Assembly (NCBI RefSeq): GCF_007754155.1
Contig: NZ_CP037423.1
Location: forward strand, 10,350,938-10,414,937
Direction: 5' to 3'
DNA from: Stieleria neptunia
GTDB taxonomy: Bacteria > Planctomycetota > Planctomycetia > Pirellulales > Pirellulaceae
Length of the DNA: 64,000 nucleotides
Shown: positions 47,154 through 56,272 of the stretch, piece by piece
How positions within the stretch are numbered: the first letter of the stretch is position 1
Layout of the letters: each line of letters begins with the position of its first letter
Made by a program: the position numbers and the translations under genes
Notes under the pieces: model-generated
Seen by the model: the letters and a program-made list of their open reading frames with translations, nothing else
Databases searched by the model: none
Told to the model about the DNA's origin: nothing

Positions 47154-48422
47154 TCACTCGACACACCACAACTTCTGATTCGTCCGCAGGTAGACCCTTC
47201 CGCCGGCGAGTGCCGGAGTCGCGTTGCTGGAATCCTTCAGCGGGCACTCGGCGACGGGCTTGAATTCGTCCGGGGAAAGCCGAAACACGATCGTGGTCCC
47301 GGATTGATCGGTGGCGTACGCGGTCGCGCCGGCCGCTGCGATGGAGCCCCAGAAAGCGGCCTTGTTGCGTTCCTGCCAAACCGTCTTTCCCGTTTTGGCG
47401 TCGAGGCAATCGATCAGATTGGGCCCCGCGCCGACGCGATAGACAAAGCCGCCGCGCAAGATTCCGGTGCCGATGGATTGGGGATTGCCTTCGATCCGCC
47501 AACGTTGATTTTCGGTGATGTCCCCGCGTCCGTTCATTTCGAACGCCATCGTCGGCCCTTTGAATCCGGCGTTGAAAACACAGAGGTCGCCTTCGATCAT
47601 CGGAGAGCTGTAGGCCAGGTCGCCGCGATCGCTGGTCACGCGAAAGAACCAAACGACGTCACCGGTTTCGACGTCCAGTGCCAGGATTCGTTGATGCATC
47701 GCGACGATGGCCAGTTGACGCCCGTCTCTTTCGATCGGTACCGGCGTCGACCATGTGCCCATGTATTTGCCTTCGGCGTTCCGCTCGCCATCTCCCGGCA
47801 CCGGTTCATCGTGCCGCCAAAGCGTCTCGCCCGACTTGACGTCAAACGCTGCCACAAAGACTTGCTTGCCGGGCCCCGAGTTCAGAATCACGCGATCGCC
47901 GACGATAACGGGGCTGGAACCGTAGCCCCACATGTGTCGAAACTCGCCCAGGTCGCGCGACCAGAGGGGATCGCCGTTCATGTTGTACGCGTGCAGGCCC
48001 CCGGTGGCATGCCAAACGACGACACGAGAGCCATCACAGGCGGGCGTGGAGCCGGCGTAGGGGTTCGTCTTGTGCGTCGGCATTTCTGCGGCCAGCGTCA
48101 CCGTCCGGGACCAGCGTTGATGGCCATTGTCGGCATCGAAACAGATCAAGCTGCGGGCGAGGCCTTTGGAGTCTTCGGCACTACAAACGAAGACGTTCCC
48201 GTCGACCACGATCGGGCTGCCGTTGCCCGGTTGCGGCAAGGCGACGGACCAACGAATGTTTTCGGTGTCGGACCATTCGGTCGGATAGTCACCGGCCGAC
48301 GCCACGCCGTCACCTTGTGGTCCGCGAAACTGTGACCAGTCCCCGGCCGTGACGCCGGCCGTCGCAACGAGGCTGATCGAGATACAGGCGACGCAGGCAA
48401 ACGCGGCACGGAAGCGATTCAT
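47154..48422 (-). CDS. Exported PQQ-like beta-propeller protein
   Basis: A 422-residue paralogue of the propeller at 36990-38243, with a signal peptide (ACVACISISLVATAGVTA) and the same DWSQFRGPQGDG start. Repeats include ICFDADNGHQRW, AFDVKSGETLW, LALDVETGDVVW and DCLDAKTGKTVW, and it ends VYLRTNQKLWCVE, close to the ending of the other copy. It heads the leftward unit propeller-sigma-DUF1549/1553-DUF1501. The likely location is outside the cytoplasm. Confidence 0.9.
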   Translation of the reverse strand: MNRFRAAFACVACISISLVATAGVTAGDWSQFRGPQGDGVASAGDYPTEWSDTENIRWSVALPQPGNGSPIVVDGNVFVCSAEDSKGLARSLICFDADNGHQRWSRTVTLAAEMPTHKTNPYAGSTPACDGSRVVVWHATGGLHAYNMNGDPLWSRDLGEFRHMWGYGSSPVIVGDRVILNSGPGKQVFVAAFDVKSGETLWRHDEPVPGDGERNAEGKYMGTWSTPVPIERDGRQLAIVAMHQRILALDVETGDVVWFFRVTSDRGDLAYSSPMIEGDLCVFNAGFKGPTMAFEMNGRGDITENQRWRIEGNPQSIGTGILRGGFVYRVGAGPNLIDCLDAKTGKTVWQERNKAAFWGSIAAAGATAYATDQSGTTIVFRLSPDEFKPVAECPLKDSSNATPALAGGRVYLRTNQKLWCVE

Positions 48423-48563
48423 CGAACGGTTCTAGCGGTTGGGGACATGGCGAAATGGAGGCCGAAAATCCAGGGCAAAGTCTAATGGCTAGCCGCGAGG
48501 AACGCAAAATCGATGCCTCGCCGGGCGGAACGGAGTAGAATGACGCGTCCTCGTTGTCCCCCA

Positions 48564-48616
48564 GCCAACCGACCCCCGCCAACTGACCCCGCCAACTGAC
48601 CCCGCCAACCGCCCCA
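48564..48616 (+). repeat. Short tandem repeat in a 5' leader
   Basis: About four imperfect 13- to 14-base units of the type gccaactgacccc occur in tandem just before the DUF1080 gene start at 48632. The two middle units are identical. A slippage origin is likely. Confidence 0.75.
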
Positions 48617-48631
48617 CGGAAGTCACCCGCC

Positions 48632-49411
48632 ATGAAACCCATTCACACGCTGCTTGTTTTGTCTGCTTCCCTGTTCGCGGTGACGGCATTCGCAGCGGCA
48701 CCCGCGGATCAGGTCGGCGTCGCAGCCAAGCCGATTGCCGGTGCTGAGATCATCCTGGACGGCACGCGCGAAATGCTGGACGAAAAATGGACGTACTGGG
48801 AAGGGCCGCGTTTCAGTTCGTCGTTGCCGATCAAGTGGAAGATCGTTGATGACCCCGTCGATGGCGGCACCTGTGTGATGACCGACGATCGGGCGGCCGA
48901 TGGAGGCAAGTATGGCACCGCGGACATCGTGACGAAAAAGCCGTATCGAGACTTTCGGTTGCACATCGAGTTTCTGATCAGCAAGCCCGGCGGCAACAGC
49001 GGCGTCTACCTGCAAAACCGCTTCGAAATTCAAGTCCTGGACGGCGACAAGTCCAAACACGGCATGGGGGCGGTGATCAATGAAACCGAGTCGCCGTACC
49101 ACGCCTACAACGGCGTTGGAAAATGGAACGCTTATGACATCGTCTTTCGCGCCGCCCGTTTCCGAGACGGCAAGTTGGTCGAAAAACCACTGGTGACGAT
49201 GTACTTCAACGGCGAAAAAGTTCACGTCAACCAAACGATCAACAAAGTCTGGGGCGGACCGAATTCGGGTGTCGACGGCGGAAACGACAACGGGTTCGGC
49301 ATCACCGACTCGCCCCAGGGCCTGAAGTTGCAATGCGAAGGCCATGATGTGCGCTATCGCAACGCTTGGATCAAAGAACTGATTCTGGACGAAGCCGAAA
49401 CGGACTTCTGA
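48632..49411 (+). CDS. DUF1080 (3-keto-disaccharide hydrolase-like) protein
   Basis: A 259-residue protein with a signal peptide (LLVLSASLFAVTAFAAAPA). It has a concanavalin-like DUF1080 domain: YRDFRLHIEFLIS, PGGNSGVYLQNRFEIQVLD, WNAYDIVFRAARF and GITDSPQGLKLQCEGHDVRY, then RNAWIKEL. Several DUF1080 members hydrolyse 3-keto-disaccharides; this is family knowledge. The oxidoreductase downstream could make keto sugars, so the pair may work together. Confidence 0.9.
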   Translation: MKPIHTLLVLSASLFAVTAFAAAPADQVGVAAKPIAGAEIILDGTREMLDEKWTYWEGPRFSSSLPIKWKIVDDPVDGGTCVMTDDRAADGGKYGTADIVTKKPYRDFRLHIEFLISKPGGNSGVYLQNRFEIQVLDGDKSKHGMGAVINETESPYHAYNGVGKWNAYDIVFRAARFRDGKLVEKPLVTMYFNGEKVHVNQTINKVWGGPNSGVDGGNDNGFGITDSPQGLKLQCEGHDVRYRNAWIKELILDEAETDF

Positions 49412-49584
49412 TGTCGTCGGTTGTTCCGTCGGCGAAGGGGGCAGAGAGTTCGGGAAGAGGGGCAAAACGATGGAGGCAACGATGTCACTCGCATGGAGCC
49501 CAGCGAAGCGAGTATGCTGAATATCCGCTCTTCTCCAGGGGCATCCGTGTGTTTTGTGAACCTCGCGATCAAAGGACCAATGCC

Positions 49585-50925
49585 ATGACCAGTCGTCGTC
49601 AATTCTTGCAGCAATCTCTGGCCGTCGCTGCCCCGTTGATTGTCAGCCCCGCCGTACTTGGAGCCGACTCGCCCGGCAACCGAATCAACGTCGCGTTCAT
49701 TGGGACCGGCAACCAGGGAATGGGGCTGTTGAAGCGCTTCCTCGCACGTGATCTTGGCAACGTGTTGGCGGTCTGCGACGTGAACGAAGGAAGTTTTGGA
49801 TACAAGGAACCCGAGCACTTCTATGGGCGCATTCCAGCCAAAAAGATGGTCGACGATGCGATGGCCAAGAAGGCGAAAGGTGGTCGGTCGATTCGCTGTG
49901 ATGCGGTATCCGATTTTCGCGAGGTGCTCGATCGCGATGACATCGACGCCGTCGTGGTGGTCGTGCCGGATCACTGGCACCGCATCATCACGGTGATGGC
50001 GTTGGAAGCCGGCAAAGACGTTTATTGTGAAAAGCCGTTGACGTTTTCGGTTGCCGACGGACGTTTGATGATTGACGCCGTTCGCAAGAACCATCGCATC
50101 CTGCAGACGGGCAGCCACGAACGCTCCAACCCGGTCAGCCAGTTTGTCTGTCAAGCGGCCAGGGCGGGAAAGATCGGGCGAATCAAGCGGATGGTCACGA
50201 AAGTCGGATTCAATAATAAAATCAGCCCACCGCCGGGCTGGAAACCGATGCCGGTGCCCAGCAAGTTTGACTATCGCAGCTGGCTCGGCCCCGCACCCGA
50301 CGCTCCCTACCACCAGGACCGTTGTCTGTATCGGTTCCGGTTTCACTACGACTATTCCGGCGGCCAGATCACGAACTTCGGGGCCCACTGCAACGACATG
50401 GCACACTGGGGCATGGGGCTGGACACCGGCGGGCCGACGGAAATCGAATGTCAAAACGCGAGCTTTCTGCCCGCCGGCAGCCTGTTCAACACGGCGACTC
50501 AAACCCGGTTCCGATGTCTGTATCCCAACGGCGTCGAATTGGTGTGCGAAAGCGGTTCCGAACAGGTGCAAACCCGATTCGAGGGCACCGACGGTTGGTT
50601 GCAAACGGGCTATGACGGCACGTCGGCTTCGGATCCGGAGTTGATCGCCGGTTGTCCACAAAAGCCCAGGGGCATCGACGACCCGCACAGTTCCCATCTG
50701 GCCAACTTCATCGATTGCGTGAAATCGCGTGCCGAACCGCGGGCGCCCGTTGAAACGGGCCACGCATCCGCCGTGCTCTGTCACCTCGCCAACGCGATGA
50801 TCCGGCTGTTCCCCGAAACCGGTCCGCACCGCATTGCCAAATGGGATGCCGCCAACGAAGTCTTTGTCAACGATGATGCGGCAAACAAAATGCTGGACCG
50901 AGAACAACGCGATCCCTGGTCGTGA
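49585..50925 (+). CDS. Gfo/Idh/MocA-family oxidoreductase (Tat-exported)
   Basis: The protein has 446 residues from the ATG at 49585, which has AAAGGA upstream; the frame is open from 49366 but the earlier part lacks protein character. A twin-arginine signal (TSRRQFLQQSLAVAAPLIVS) precedes the Rossmann fold (VAFIGTGNQGMGLL, VCDVNEG) and the EKP motif in DVYCEKPLTF. Later GGQITNFGAHCNDMAHW holds the usual catalytic-region histidines. These proteins oxidise or reduce sugars with NAD(P), often with tightly bound cofactor when exported. It follows the DUF1080 gene. Confidence 0.9.
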   Translation: MTSRRQFLQQSLAVAAPLIVSPAVLGADSPGNRINVAFIGTGNQGMGLLKRFLARDLGNVLAVCDVNEGSFGYKEPEHFYGRIPAKKMVDDAMAKKAKGGRSIRCDAVSDFREVLDRDDIDAVVVVVPDHWHRIITVMALEAGKDVYCEKPLTFSVADGRLMIDAVRKNHRILQTGSHERSNPVSQFVCQAARAGKIGRIKRMVTKVGFNNKISPPPGWKPMPVPSKFDYRSWLGPAPDAPYHQDRCLYRFRFHYDYSGGQITNFGAHCNDMAHWGMGLDTGGPTEIECQNASFLPAGSLFNTATQTRFRCLYPNGVELVCESGSEQVQTRFEGTDGWLQTGYDGTSASDPELIAGCPQKPRGIDDPHSSHLANFIDCVKSRAEPRAPVETGHASAVLCHLANAMIRLFPETGPHRIAKWDAANEVFVNDDAANKMLDREQRDPWS

Positions 50926-50959
50926 CCACGGCCGATGCACGTCTACCCGAATCAATGAC

Positions 50960-51763
50960 ATGATCAAACCCAGAATGATTCTGATTGCCGTTTGCGCGGC
51001 ACTGTTTGTGACGACCGTCGCGCGTGCTAACGAACCGCTTCGGTTGCGGCTGCTCAGCTACAACATTCACCACGGTGAAGGCGTTGACGGCAAATTGGAC
51101 CTGAAACGAATCGCTGAAGTGATTCTATCCGTCAAACCCGATCTGGTCGCGTTGCAAGAAGTCGATCAAAACGCCAGCCGCAGCCGATCGATCGACCAGC
51201 CGGCCGAGTTGGCGCGGCTGACGAAGCTGAACGTCGCCTTCGGTGCCAACATCCCGCTGCAAGGCGGTCAATACGGAAACGCGGTTCTGTCACGATTCCC
51301 GATCGTTCGCCATCACAACCATCGGTTGCCCAACATCGATGACGGTGAACAACGAGGGGTGATCGAAGCCGAGATCCAGGTTCCCTCCTCGGCGACGCCG
51401 ATCCTGATGTTGGCGACCCACTTTGATCATCGCCGCGACGATCGAGAACGATTCGCGTCGGCCAACGCGATCGAGCAGATGATCTCGGTTCGCGCCGAGC
51501 AGCCGGCGCTGTTGTTGGGTGATTTGAATGACGTGGCCGGCAGCCGCACCCTGGCGCGGTTGCAGGAGAGTTGGACCAGCGTCAACGAAGAGCCCCTGCC
51601 GACGATTCCCGTCGCACGCCCGGCGCGCCAGATCGATTTCATCCTCTGTCGTCCCGAGACCCGTTGGCGAGTCATCGAAACCCGCGTTCTGGACGAAGCC
51701 GTCGCGTCGGATCATCGGGCAATTTTTTCCCTGGTGGAGTTGTTGCCAAAAAAGTACGAATGA
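50960..51763 (+). CDS. Endonuclease/exonuclease/phosphatase family protein
   Basis: The protein has 267 residues from the ATG at 50960, with a signal peptide (MILIAVCAALFVTTVARA). The EEP fold motifs are present: SYNIHHGEG, DLVALQEVD, GNAVLSRFPI, ATHFDHR, GDLND and SDHRAIFS. Family members cleave phosphodiester bonds in nucleic acids, sphingomyelin or inositol phosphates. Export argues for an extracellular lipid or nucleotide substrate. A perfect hairpin follows the stop. Confidence 0.88.
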   Translation: MIKPRMILIAVCAALFVTTVARANEPLRLRLLSYNIHHGEGVDGKLDLKRIAEVILSVKPDLVALQEVDQNASRSRSIDQPAELARLTKLNVAFGANIPLQGGQYGNAVLSRFPIVRHHNHRLPNIDDGEQRGVIEAEIQVPSSATPILMLATHFDHRRDDRERFASANAIEQMISVRAEQPALLLGDLNDVAGSRTLARLQESWTSVNEEPLPTIPVARPARQIDFILCRPETRWRVIETRVLDEAVASDHRAIFSLVELLPKKYE

Positions 51764-51790
51764 GTCATTCAAGGACCGTCGGAAGAACAA

Positions 51791-51846
51791 GTGGCGTAAG
51801 CTTCCAGCTTGCGGTGCTGAAATCGCAAGCTGGAAGCTTACGCCAC
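51791..51846. terminator. Family A inverted pair, copy 6: perfect hairpin
   Basis: Two family A units face each other with perfect 23-base arms (51791-51813 and 51824-51846), a 10-base loop, and tttt directly after. This has the shape of an intrinsic terminator for the phosphodiesterase gene, though the arms are longer than usual. Confidence 0.75.
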
Positions 51847-51859
51847 TTTTAACGCGATG

Positions 51860-51953
51860 TGGTTGAGGCTCTGCCTCATGCCGGAGTGCGTGTCGGCGAG
51901 GCGGAGCCTCTGGACATTGCGTCCCCAGGCACAGCCTGGGAACGAGGGGCGCA
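51860..51953. repeat. Double-hairpin intergenic repeat
   Basis: Two short palindromic motifs, gaggctctgcctc/gaggcggagcctc and cccaggcacagcctggg, lie in series before the metallophosphoesterase gene. Similar sequences are widespread intergenic repeats in planctomycetes and other bacteria, as I recall; only one copy is in this window. Confidence 0.6.
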
Positions 51954-51989
51954 GCGGCTAATATTCATTAAAACGAAAACGGAGAACCG

Positions 51990-52895
51990 ATGACTGATTC
52001 GCATTCCCCCAATCGACCGACCACCGAGCGACTCGGCCGGCGGGCGTTGCTTCGAAACGGCACCTTGGTGCTCGGGGCCGCAGCGCTGCCGGTCGCGGCC
52101 TTGCCGGCCGCGGACGGTGACGCGCGCGTTCGCATCGGGCTGGTCACCGACTTGCACTACGCCGACAAGCCTCCCGCAGGCACCCGGCACTACCGGGAAA
52201 CACTCGCCAAACTCGCCGAGGCGACCGCCGCGTTTAAGCGTGAAGGTATCGATTGTTTGGTCGAACTCGGAGATCTGATCGACGCGGCTGAGACGGTCGA
52301 AACCGAGCAGCGCTATTTAAGGACGATCAATCGAACGTTCTCGGCGATCTGTGACGACCGGCACTACGTGCTGGGCAATCACTGTGTCGACACGCTCAAG
52401 AAAGAGGAATTCCTCGGCAGCGTGGGGCAATCCGATTCGTATTACTCATTCGATCGAAATGGAGTCCATTTCGTGGTCTTGGACTCCTGCTTTCGCGCCG
52501 ATGGTCAGCCCTACGGGCGAAAGAATTTTCAATGGACCGACGCGAACGTCCCGCAAGATGAATTGGATTGGTTGCAAGAAGATCTGGCCGGCACGGACAA
52601 CCCGACAATCATCTTCGCGCACCAGCGTTTGGACGTCAGCAACAATCACGGAGTAAAGAACAACGCGGACGTGCGAAAGATTCTGGAGTCGTCAGGAAAA
52701 GTACTGGCTGTGTTTCAAGGTCATAGTCACCAAAATGATTTGAATGAGATCGAAGGCATCCACTACTGCACGCTGGTGGCAATGGTGGAAGGGTCTGGAG
52801 AGGAAAACAATGGTTACTCAACCATGGAGATCCAGCGTGACGGCACGATCCATGTGAAAGGATTTCGCAAACAGGCCCAACGCGAATTCGCGTGA
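51990..52895 (+). CDS. Metallophosphoesterase (Tat-exported)
   Basis: A 301-residue protein with a twin-arginine signal (LGRRALLRNGTLVLGAAALP). Metal-binding motifs of calcineurin-like phosphoesterases are in order: TDLHY, GDLID, GNHC, a histidine in FAHQRL, and FQGHSH. The third motif reads GNHC in place of the common GNHD, so one metal ligand is changed while the essential Asn-His pair is kept. It acts outside the cytoplasm on an unknown phosphate ester. Confidence 0.9.
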   Translation: MTDSHSPNRPTTERLGRRALLRNGTLVLGAAALPVAALPAADGDARVRIGLVTDLHYADKPPAGTRHYRETLAKLAEATAAFKREGIDCLVELGDLIDAAETVETEQRYLRTINRTFSAICDDRHYVLGNHCVDTLKKEEFLGSVGQSDSYYSFDRNGVHFVVLDSCFRADGQPYGRKNFQWTDANVPQDELDWLQEDLAGTDNPTIIFAHQRLDVSNNHGVKNNADVRKILESSGKVLAVFQGHSHQNDLNEIEGIHYCTLVAMVEGSGEENNGYSTMEIQRDGTIHVKGFRKQAQREFA

Positions 52896-52904
52896 CCTTT
52901 TCTG

Positions 52905-53102
52905 GCTACGGCGCGAGCCCTCCGTTCTTTCACGGTGTTTTTGAAACGCGACCGGACGGCTCGCGGGCTGTCGTTTTTGTAAGCCGCGCGCCGCGTAAGC
53001 GGCCGGGCACTGCGATGTTGCCCGAGGCCTTACGGCCGGCGGCTCACCATTAACTCAGCAGAACCCGACTAAATCGACAGCCCGCTCGCGCCGTTCCGCT
53101 AG
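52905..53102. repeat. Family B repeat, copy 5 (B2 nested in B1)
   Basis: This composite palindrome of about 198 bases lies between convergent genes. B1 arms (ggcgcgagccctccg.. and ..cagcccgctcgcgcc) surround a B2 module with gcggccgggcactgcgatg and cccgaggccttacggccgg. It is more diverged than copy 4. Confidence 0.82.
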
Positions 53103-53118
53103 CAAGTGCTTCACAGCG

Positions 53119-56094
53119 TCACCGTTGCCCGGTCAAGAAAGCGAGTAGATCGGCGATCTCGGAAGCGGTCAGCGTATCGAGCAGTCCCTCCGGCATCGGT
53201 GAAACCTTCGAGGGGCGGTGAAGCTGGATGTCTTGTTTCGGGATCTCGACGACTTTGCCGGGGTCCAGCGGATCGGTCGCAAGTTGCAGATTCGACGATC
53301 GGTAATCACCACCGGTGATGACCTGGCCGCTGACGATCTTTCCGTCGGTCGTCACGATCTGCACGCTGCGATACTTTTCGGCGATGACGTCCGACGGCGA
53401 GATGATGGACGCCAGGATGTCACGTGAAGCGAAACGGGCCGCCAGCGAAGAGAGGTCTGGGCCGAGAACCCCACCGCGACCGGCGACGCGATGGCACGAC
53501 GCACACAAGACCTCGTGGAACAAGGCTTCGCCACGTTTTTCGTCGCCTGGTGTGGAAAGCTGATCGAGGGCGGCGACCAATTCATCCAACGCCCACTTTC
53601 GGACATGCGGGCGGGACACTTGTTTGGGTGTGTCTTGGTCAAGCGTCGCGGGCTCAATCAGTGCCCCCAACGCGTCACGCTCGTCTTCGGTCAGCCGCTC
53701 GACCGCATGCTCTCGGATTTGTTTCAACCGGCCGGGCATGCCGGCGCCGGAAAACGCCGTCCGCTCCAATTCGCCGAGCGCTTCGAAAAACAGCACACGG
53801 TCCTCCATCGACCAACCGCTGGGTTGATGACAGAGCATGAACAATGCATTCATCCGGTCACGCTGGCTTTGCCCAACTCGTAGCAGTTCCATCAGTGGCG
53901 GGACGACACCGGCAAGGTGCAGATCGGCGGCCAGCCGGCAGAGTGCTTCGTGGACCGAGCTCCCGCTTCCCAGCGGTGCGACCGTGCCAACGGGCTGCGA
54001 TTCCAGCCAACGCAGCAGCCGTTGTTTGGACGTTGTGTTTGCGACGGAATCGGTCGTTGCAGGATCGCCCAAGATCAAACGGTAGGCGTGCAAGATCGAC
54101 AGTTTTCCATACGATGTCAGGCCGTCGATTTTGAGTGCGTCCAAACCCTCGAGCACGGAGTCGTGGTCGTTGCGATCGCCCGCACGGGCGAGTGCCAATA
54201 GCGAGGTCGCTTGGATTTCGGGCTCCGGTTCGGACAGCGCCGCGTGTCGCCATCGAGCGCGTTCCTGGTGTTCGATCGCGATTCGCGCCGCGTTTCGGAT
54301 CAGCGGATCGGGATTGCCCAACTGTTCCCAAGCGGTCGCCAGATCGTCACGATTGGGTTGATGCAGCTCGGCCAGTTGTCGTCGCAGCGACCTGGACCGA
54401 CTCGAATACGCTTGCCGCTGTTTCTGCTGCTCGGTCGGGACGTCTGCGTCTTGCGATGGGCCGACGTAGCGAATGCGGTAGAGCGCCGATTGGGTTTTGC
54501 GTCCGCCCGTGATCACCAACATGTCGCCGTCGGGGCTGAAGTCCAAATCGGTGACGTTCAGCGGTCGGCCGGCGAGGAAGGTTTCGACGCGGCACGCGTA
54601 TCCGGCACCACGCGGGGAAAGGTGGCAGGCCAGGATTCGTCCATAGGCCCAATCGAGCGCGAACACGGCTCGGCGGTAATGCGCCGGGAATGAACTCCGC
54701 GCCCCGGATTTGACTGCCGTCGGCGAGCCTTTTCCGACGTCGACGGTCGGCAAGGCGTTGTCGCTGTGGTCCGGGAAATAAGGTGGCCATTGCCCATTCG
54801 TTTTGCGTCGCCAACCATAGTCTCCGCCGGAGACCAGCTGGACCATTCGGGTCGGGCGATACCAGGGCGCTCCCATGTCGTATTCGTTGTCCGCGTCGTA
54901 GGTGAACGCCTCGCCGTCGTCGTTGAAATCGATTCCGAATGGATTTCGCAATCCCGATGCAAGGCGTTCCCAATGCGATCCGTCGCGGTCGGTTCGGATC
55001 AAATGGCCTTCCTCGGATCGTTGCCCGTTGCGCGCCGCCCGCAGGGGCGAGGTGCGATCGTCGATGTTTTCGGTCGCAAGTTCGACTGAATCGCCATGGA
55101 TCGAGTAGATCCATCCGTCCGGTCCGAGCGCCAAATCGTTTCTTCCGTGCCCCACCGACCCCGGGAATTCACGCAGCAGTTCCACTTGGTCAAATTGATC
55201 GTCGGCATCGGTATCGCGTAGACGGTACAAGCCCTTGGAGTTGTTTGCGTTGGCGTACAATGCGTCGTAGGCGTACAGCAATCCCCGGCATTCGAGTAGC
55301 TCGTCATTGATCGTCTCGACCGCGGTGATCCGTTTGCCGTCTCGCGACAGCGTCATCCGCAATAGGCCCTTGTCTTCACGTGCGATGGTGATTCGGCCTT
55401 GGGGATCCAACGCCATGCTGACCCAAGAACCTTCATCCGCCTTTGCCGAGCGAATCAGGTCGACTTCGAAACCCGGTTGAGTCACAAAGGTGGCGGGGTC
55501 GGTTCCCGCATCGGCTCCGCTGGCCCGACGCCATTGTTCGTAGTCTTCGAAGGGCGAAATCTTGGCGAGATCGGAGACGTTCCAAAATTCTCCTGCGACG
55601 CTTCCCAAGGAGACGGCGGCGCCATGATGCGTTTTCCAATCCTCACCGCTGGCAACGGTCTCGATCGATCCATCGGCATAGACGATTTCCAGGCTGGTGG
55701 CGACCGCGGCGGGCCCATCGCCGCCGGTGCAGTCGAGTGACAGTTGATTCGTTCCCGTCACCAGCCGGTCGGTCACGTCCCACTGCATCCAGGGGGCGTA
55801 TTCGTCCAGTCGGGCCAACGGTCGTCGGTTCAAAGCCACCGAGCAACGGGTGAAGTCGGCGGCCAGATGCATCGTTGCACGAGCGACCGCCGATCGAACC
55901 TGGAACGGTTTCGACAACGTGACACGCTGGCCCGCGATGCGATCCTTGGTTCCCCAGATCCAGGCGGGCCTGGCGTTGGGGGCGACGCGGGTGATTTCGT
56001 CGGCCCCGGCGTTTTCGCCGGTGGCGGGAAGGAACAATCCACCGCAGAGCGTCAGGGTGACGAAGGCAAACGTGAGGGAGAGCTGATTGATCAA
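53119..56094 (-). CDS. PVC-type heme-binding CxxCH protein (membrane-bound dehydrogenase type)
   Basis: A 991-residue exported protein (signal in TFAFVTLTLCGGLFLPATG). It starts with a discoidin/galactose-binding-like part (about 40-180), then a six-bladed soluble-glucose-dehydrogenase-like propeller (LALGPDGWIYSIHGD, GLRNPFGIDFND, DLDFSPDGDMLVITGG), HEAT-like helical repeats (about 560-800), and a cytochrome domain with VLCASCHRVAG near residue 863 and a C-terminal PMPEGLLDTLTASEIADLLAF. It is a planctomycete family thought to transfer electrons from sugar oxidation; this is unproven. Confidence 0.92.
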   Translation of the reverse strand: MINQLSLTFAFVTLTLCGGLFLPATGENAGADEITRVAPNARPAWIWGTKDRIAGQRVTLSKPFQVRSAVARATMHLAADFTRCSVALNRRPLARLDEYAPWMQWDVTDRLVTGTNQLSLDCTGGDGPAAVATSLEIVYADGSIETVASGEDWKTHHGAAVSLGSVAGEFWNVSDLAKISPFEDYEQWRRASGADAGTDPATFVTQPGFEVDLIRSAKADEGSWVSMALDPQGRITIAREDKGLLRMTLSRDGKRITAVETINDELLECRGLLYAYDALYANANNSKGLYRLRDTDADDQFDQVELLREFPGSVGHGRNDLALGPDGWIYSIHGDSVELATENIDDRTSPLRAARNGQRSEEGHLIRTDRDGSHWERLASGLRNPFGIDFNDDGEAFTYDADNEYDMGAPWYRPTRMVQLVSGGDYGWRRKTNGQWPPYFPDHSDNALPTVDVGKGSPTAVKSGARSSFPAHYRRAVFALDWAYGRILACHLSPRGAGYACRVETFLAGRPLNVTDLDFSPDGDMLVITGGRKTQSALYRIRYVGPSQDADVPTEQQKQRQAYSSRSRSLRRQLAELHQPNRDDLATAWEQLGNPDPLIRNAARIAIEHQERARWRHAALSEPEPEIQATSLLALARAGDRNDHDSVLEGLDALKIDGLTSYGKLSILHAYRLILGDPATTDSVANTTSKQRLLRWLESQPVGTVAPLGSGSSVHEALCRLAADLHLAGVVPPLMELLRVGQSQRDRMNALFMLCHQPSGWSMEDRVLFFEALGELERTAFSGAGMPGRLKQIREHAVERLTEDERDALGALIEPATLDQDTPKQVSRPHVRKWALDELVAALDQLSTPGDEKRGEALFHEVLCASCHRVAGRGGVLGPDLSSLAARFASRDILASIISPSDVIAEKYRSVQIVTTDGKIVSGQVITGGDYRSSNLQLATDPLDPGKVVEIPKQDIQLHRPSKVSPMPEGLLDTLTASEIADLLAFLTGQR

Positions 56095-56272
56095 TGGAAC
56101 GCCTCGGGAAAGGGGGACGACGCCATAGGATACGCGAAACGATCCTGCCGCGGACGAATGGGTGGTCCGCTGCGCGACGGCGCGGCCTGGCTGGGGCGCT
56201 TTGGACTATGATGTGCGGCTCGTTTGCCGAGCGGCTTTACCTTTTGACATTCCAACGATTGGGATCGAGTTG

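Noticed and set aside
46512..48335. Plus-strand ORF of 607 codons
   Set aside because: It spans the antisense of both the sigma factor and the PQQ-like propeller and includes WRKLPAC from a family A repeat; both sense genes are well supported.
49354..50967. Minus-strand ORF of 537 codons
   Set aside because: It is antisense to the Gfo/Idh/MocA gene, which has a Tat signal and full motifs.
33113..53102. CRISPR array as an explanation for the repeated intergenic sequences
   Set aside because: The repeats are dispersed over tens of kilobases, palindromic and not separated by regular spacers; no cas gene was seen.
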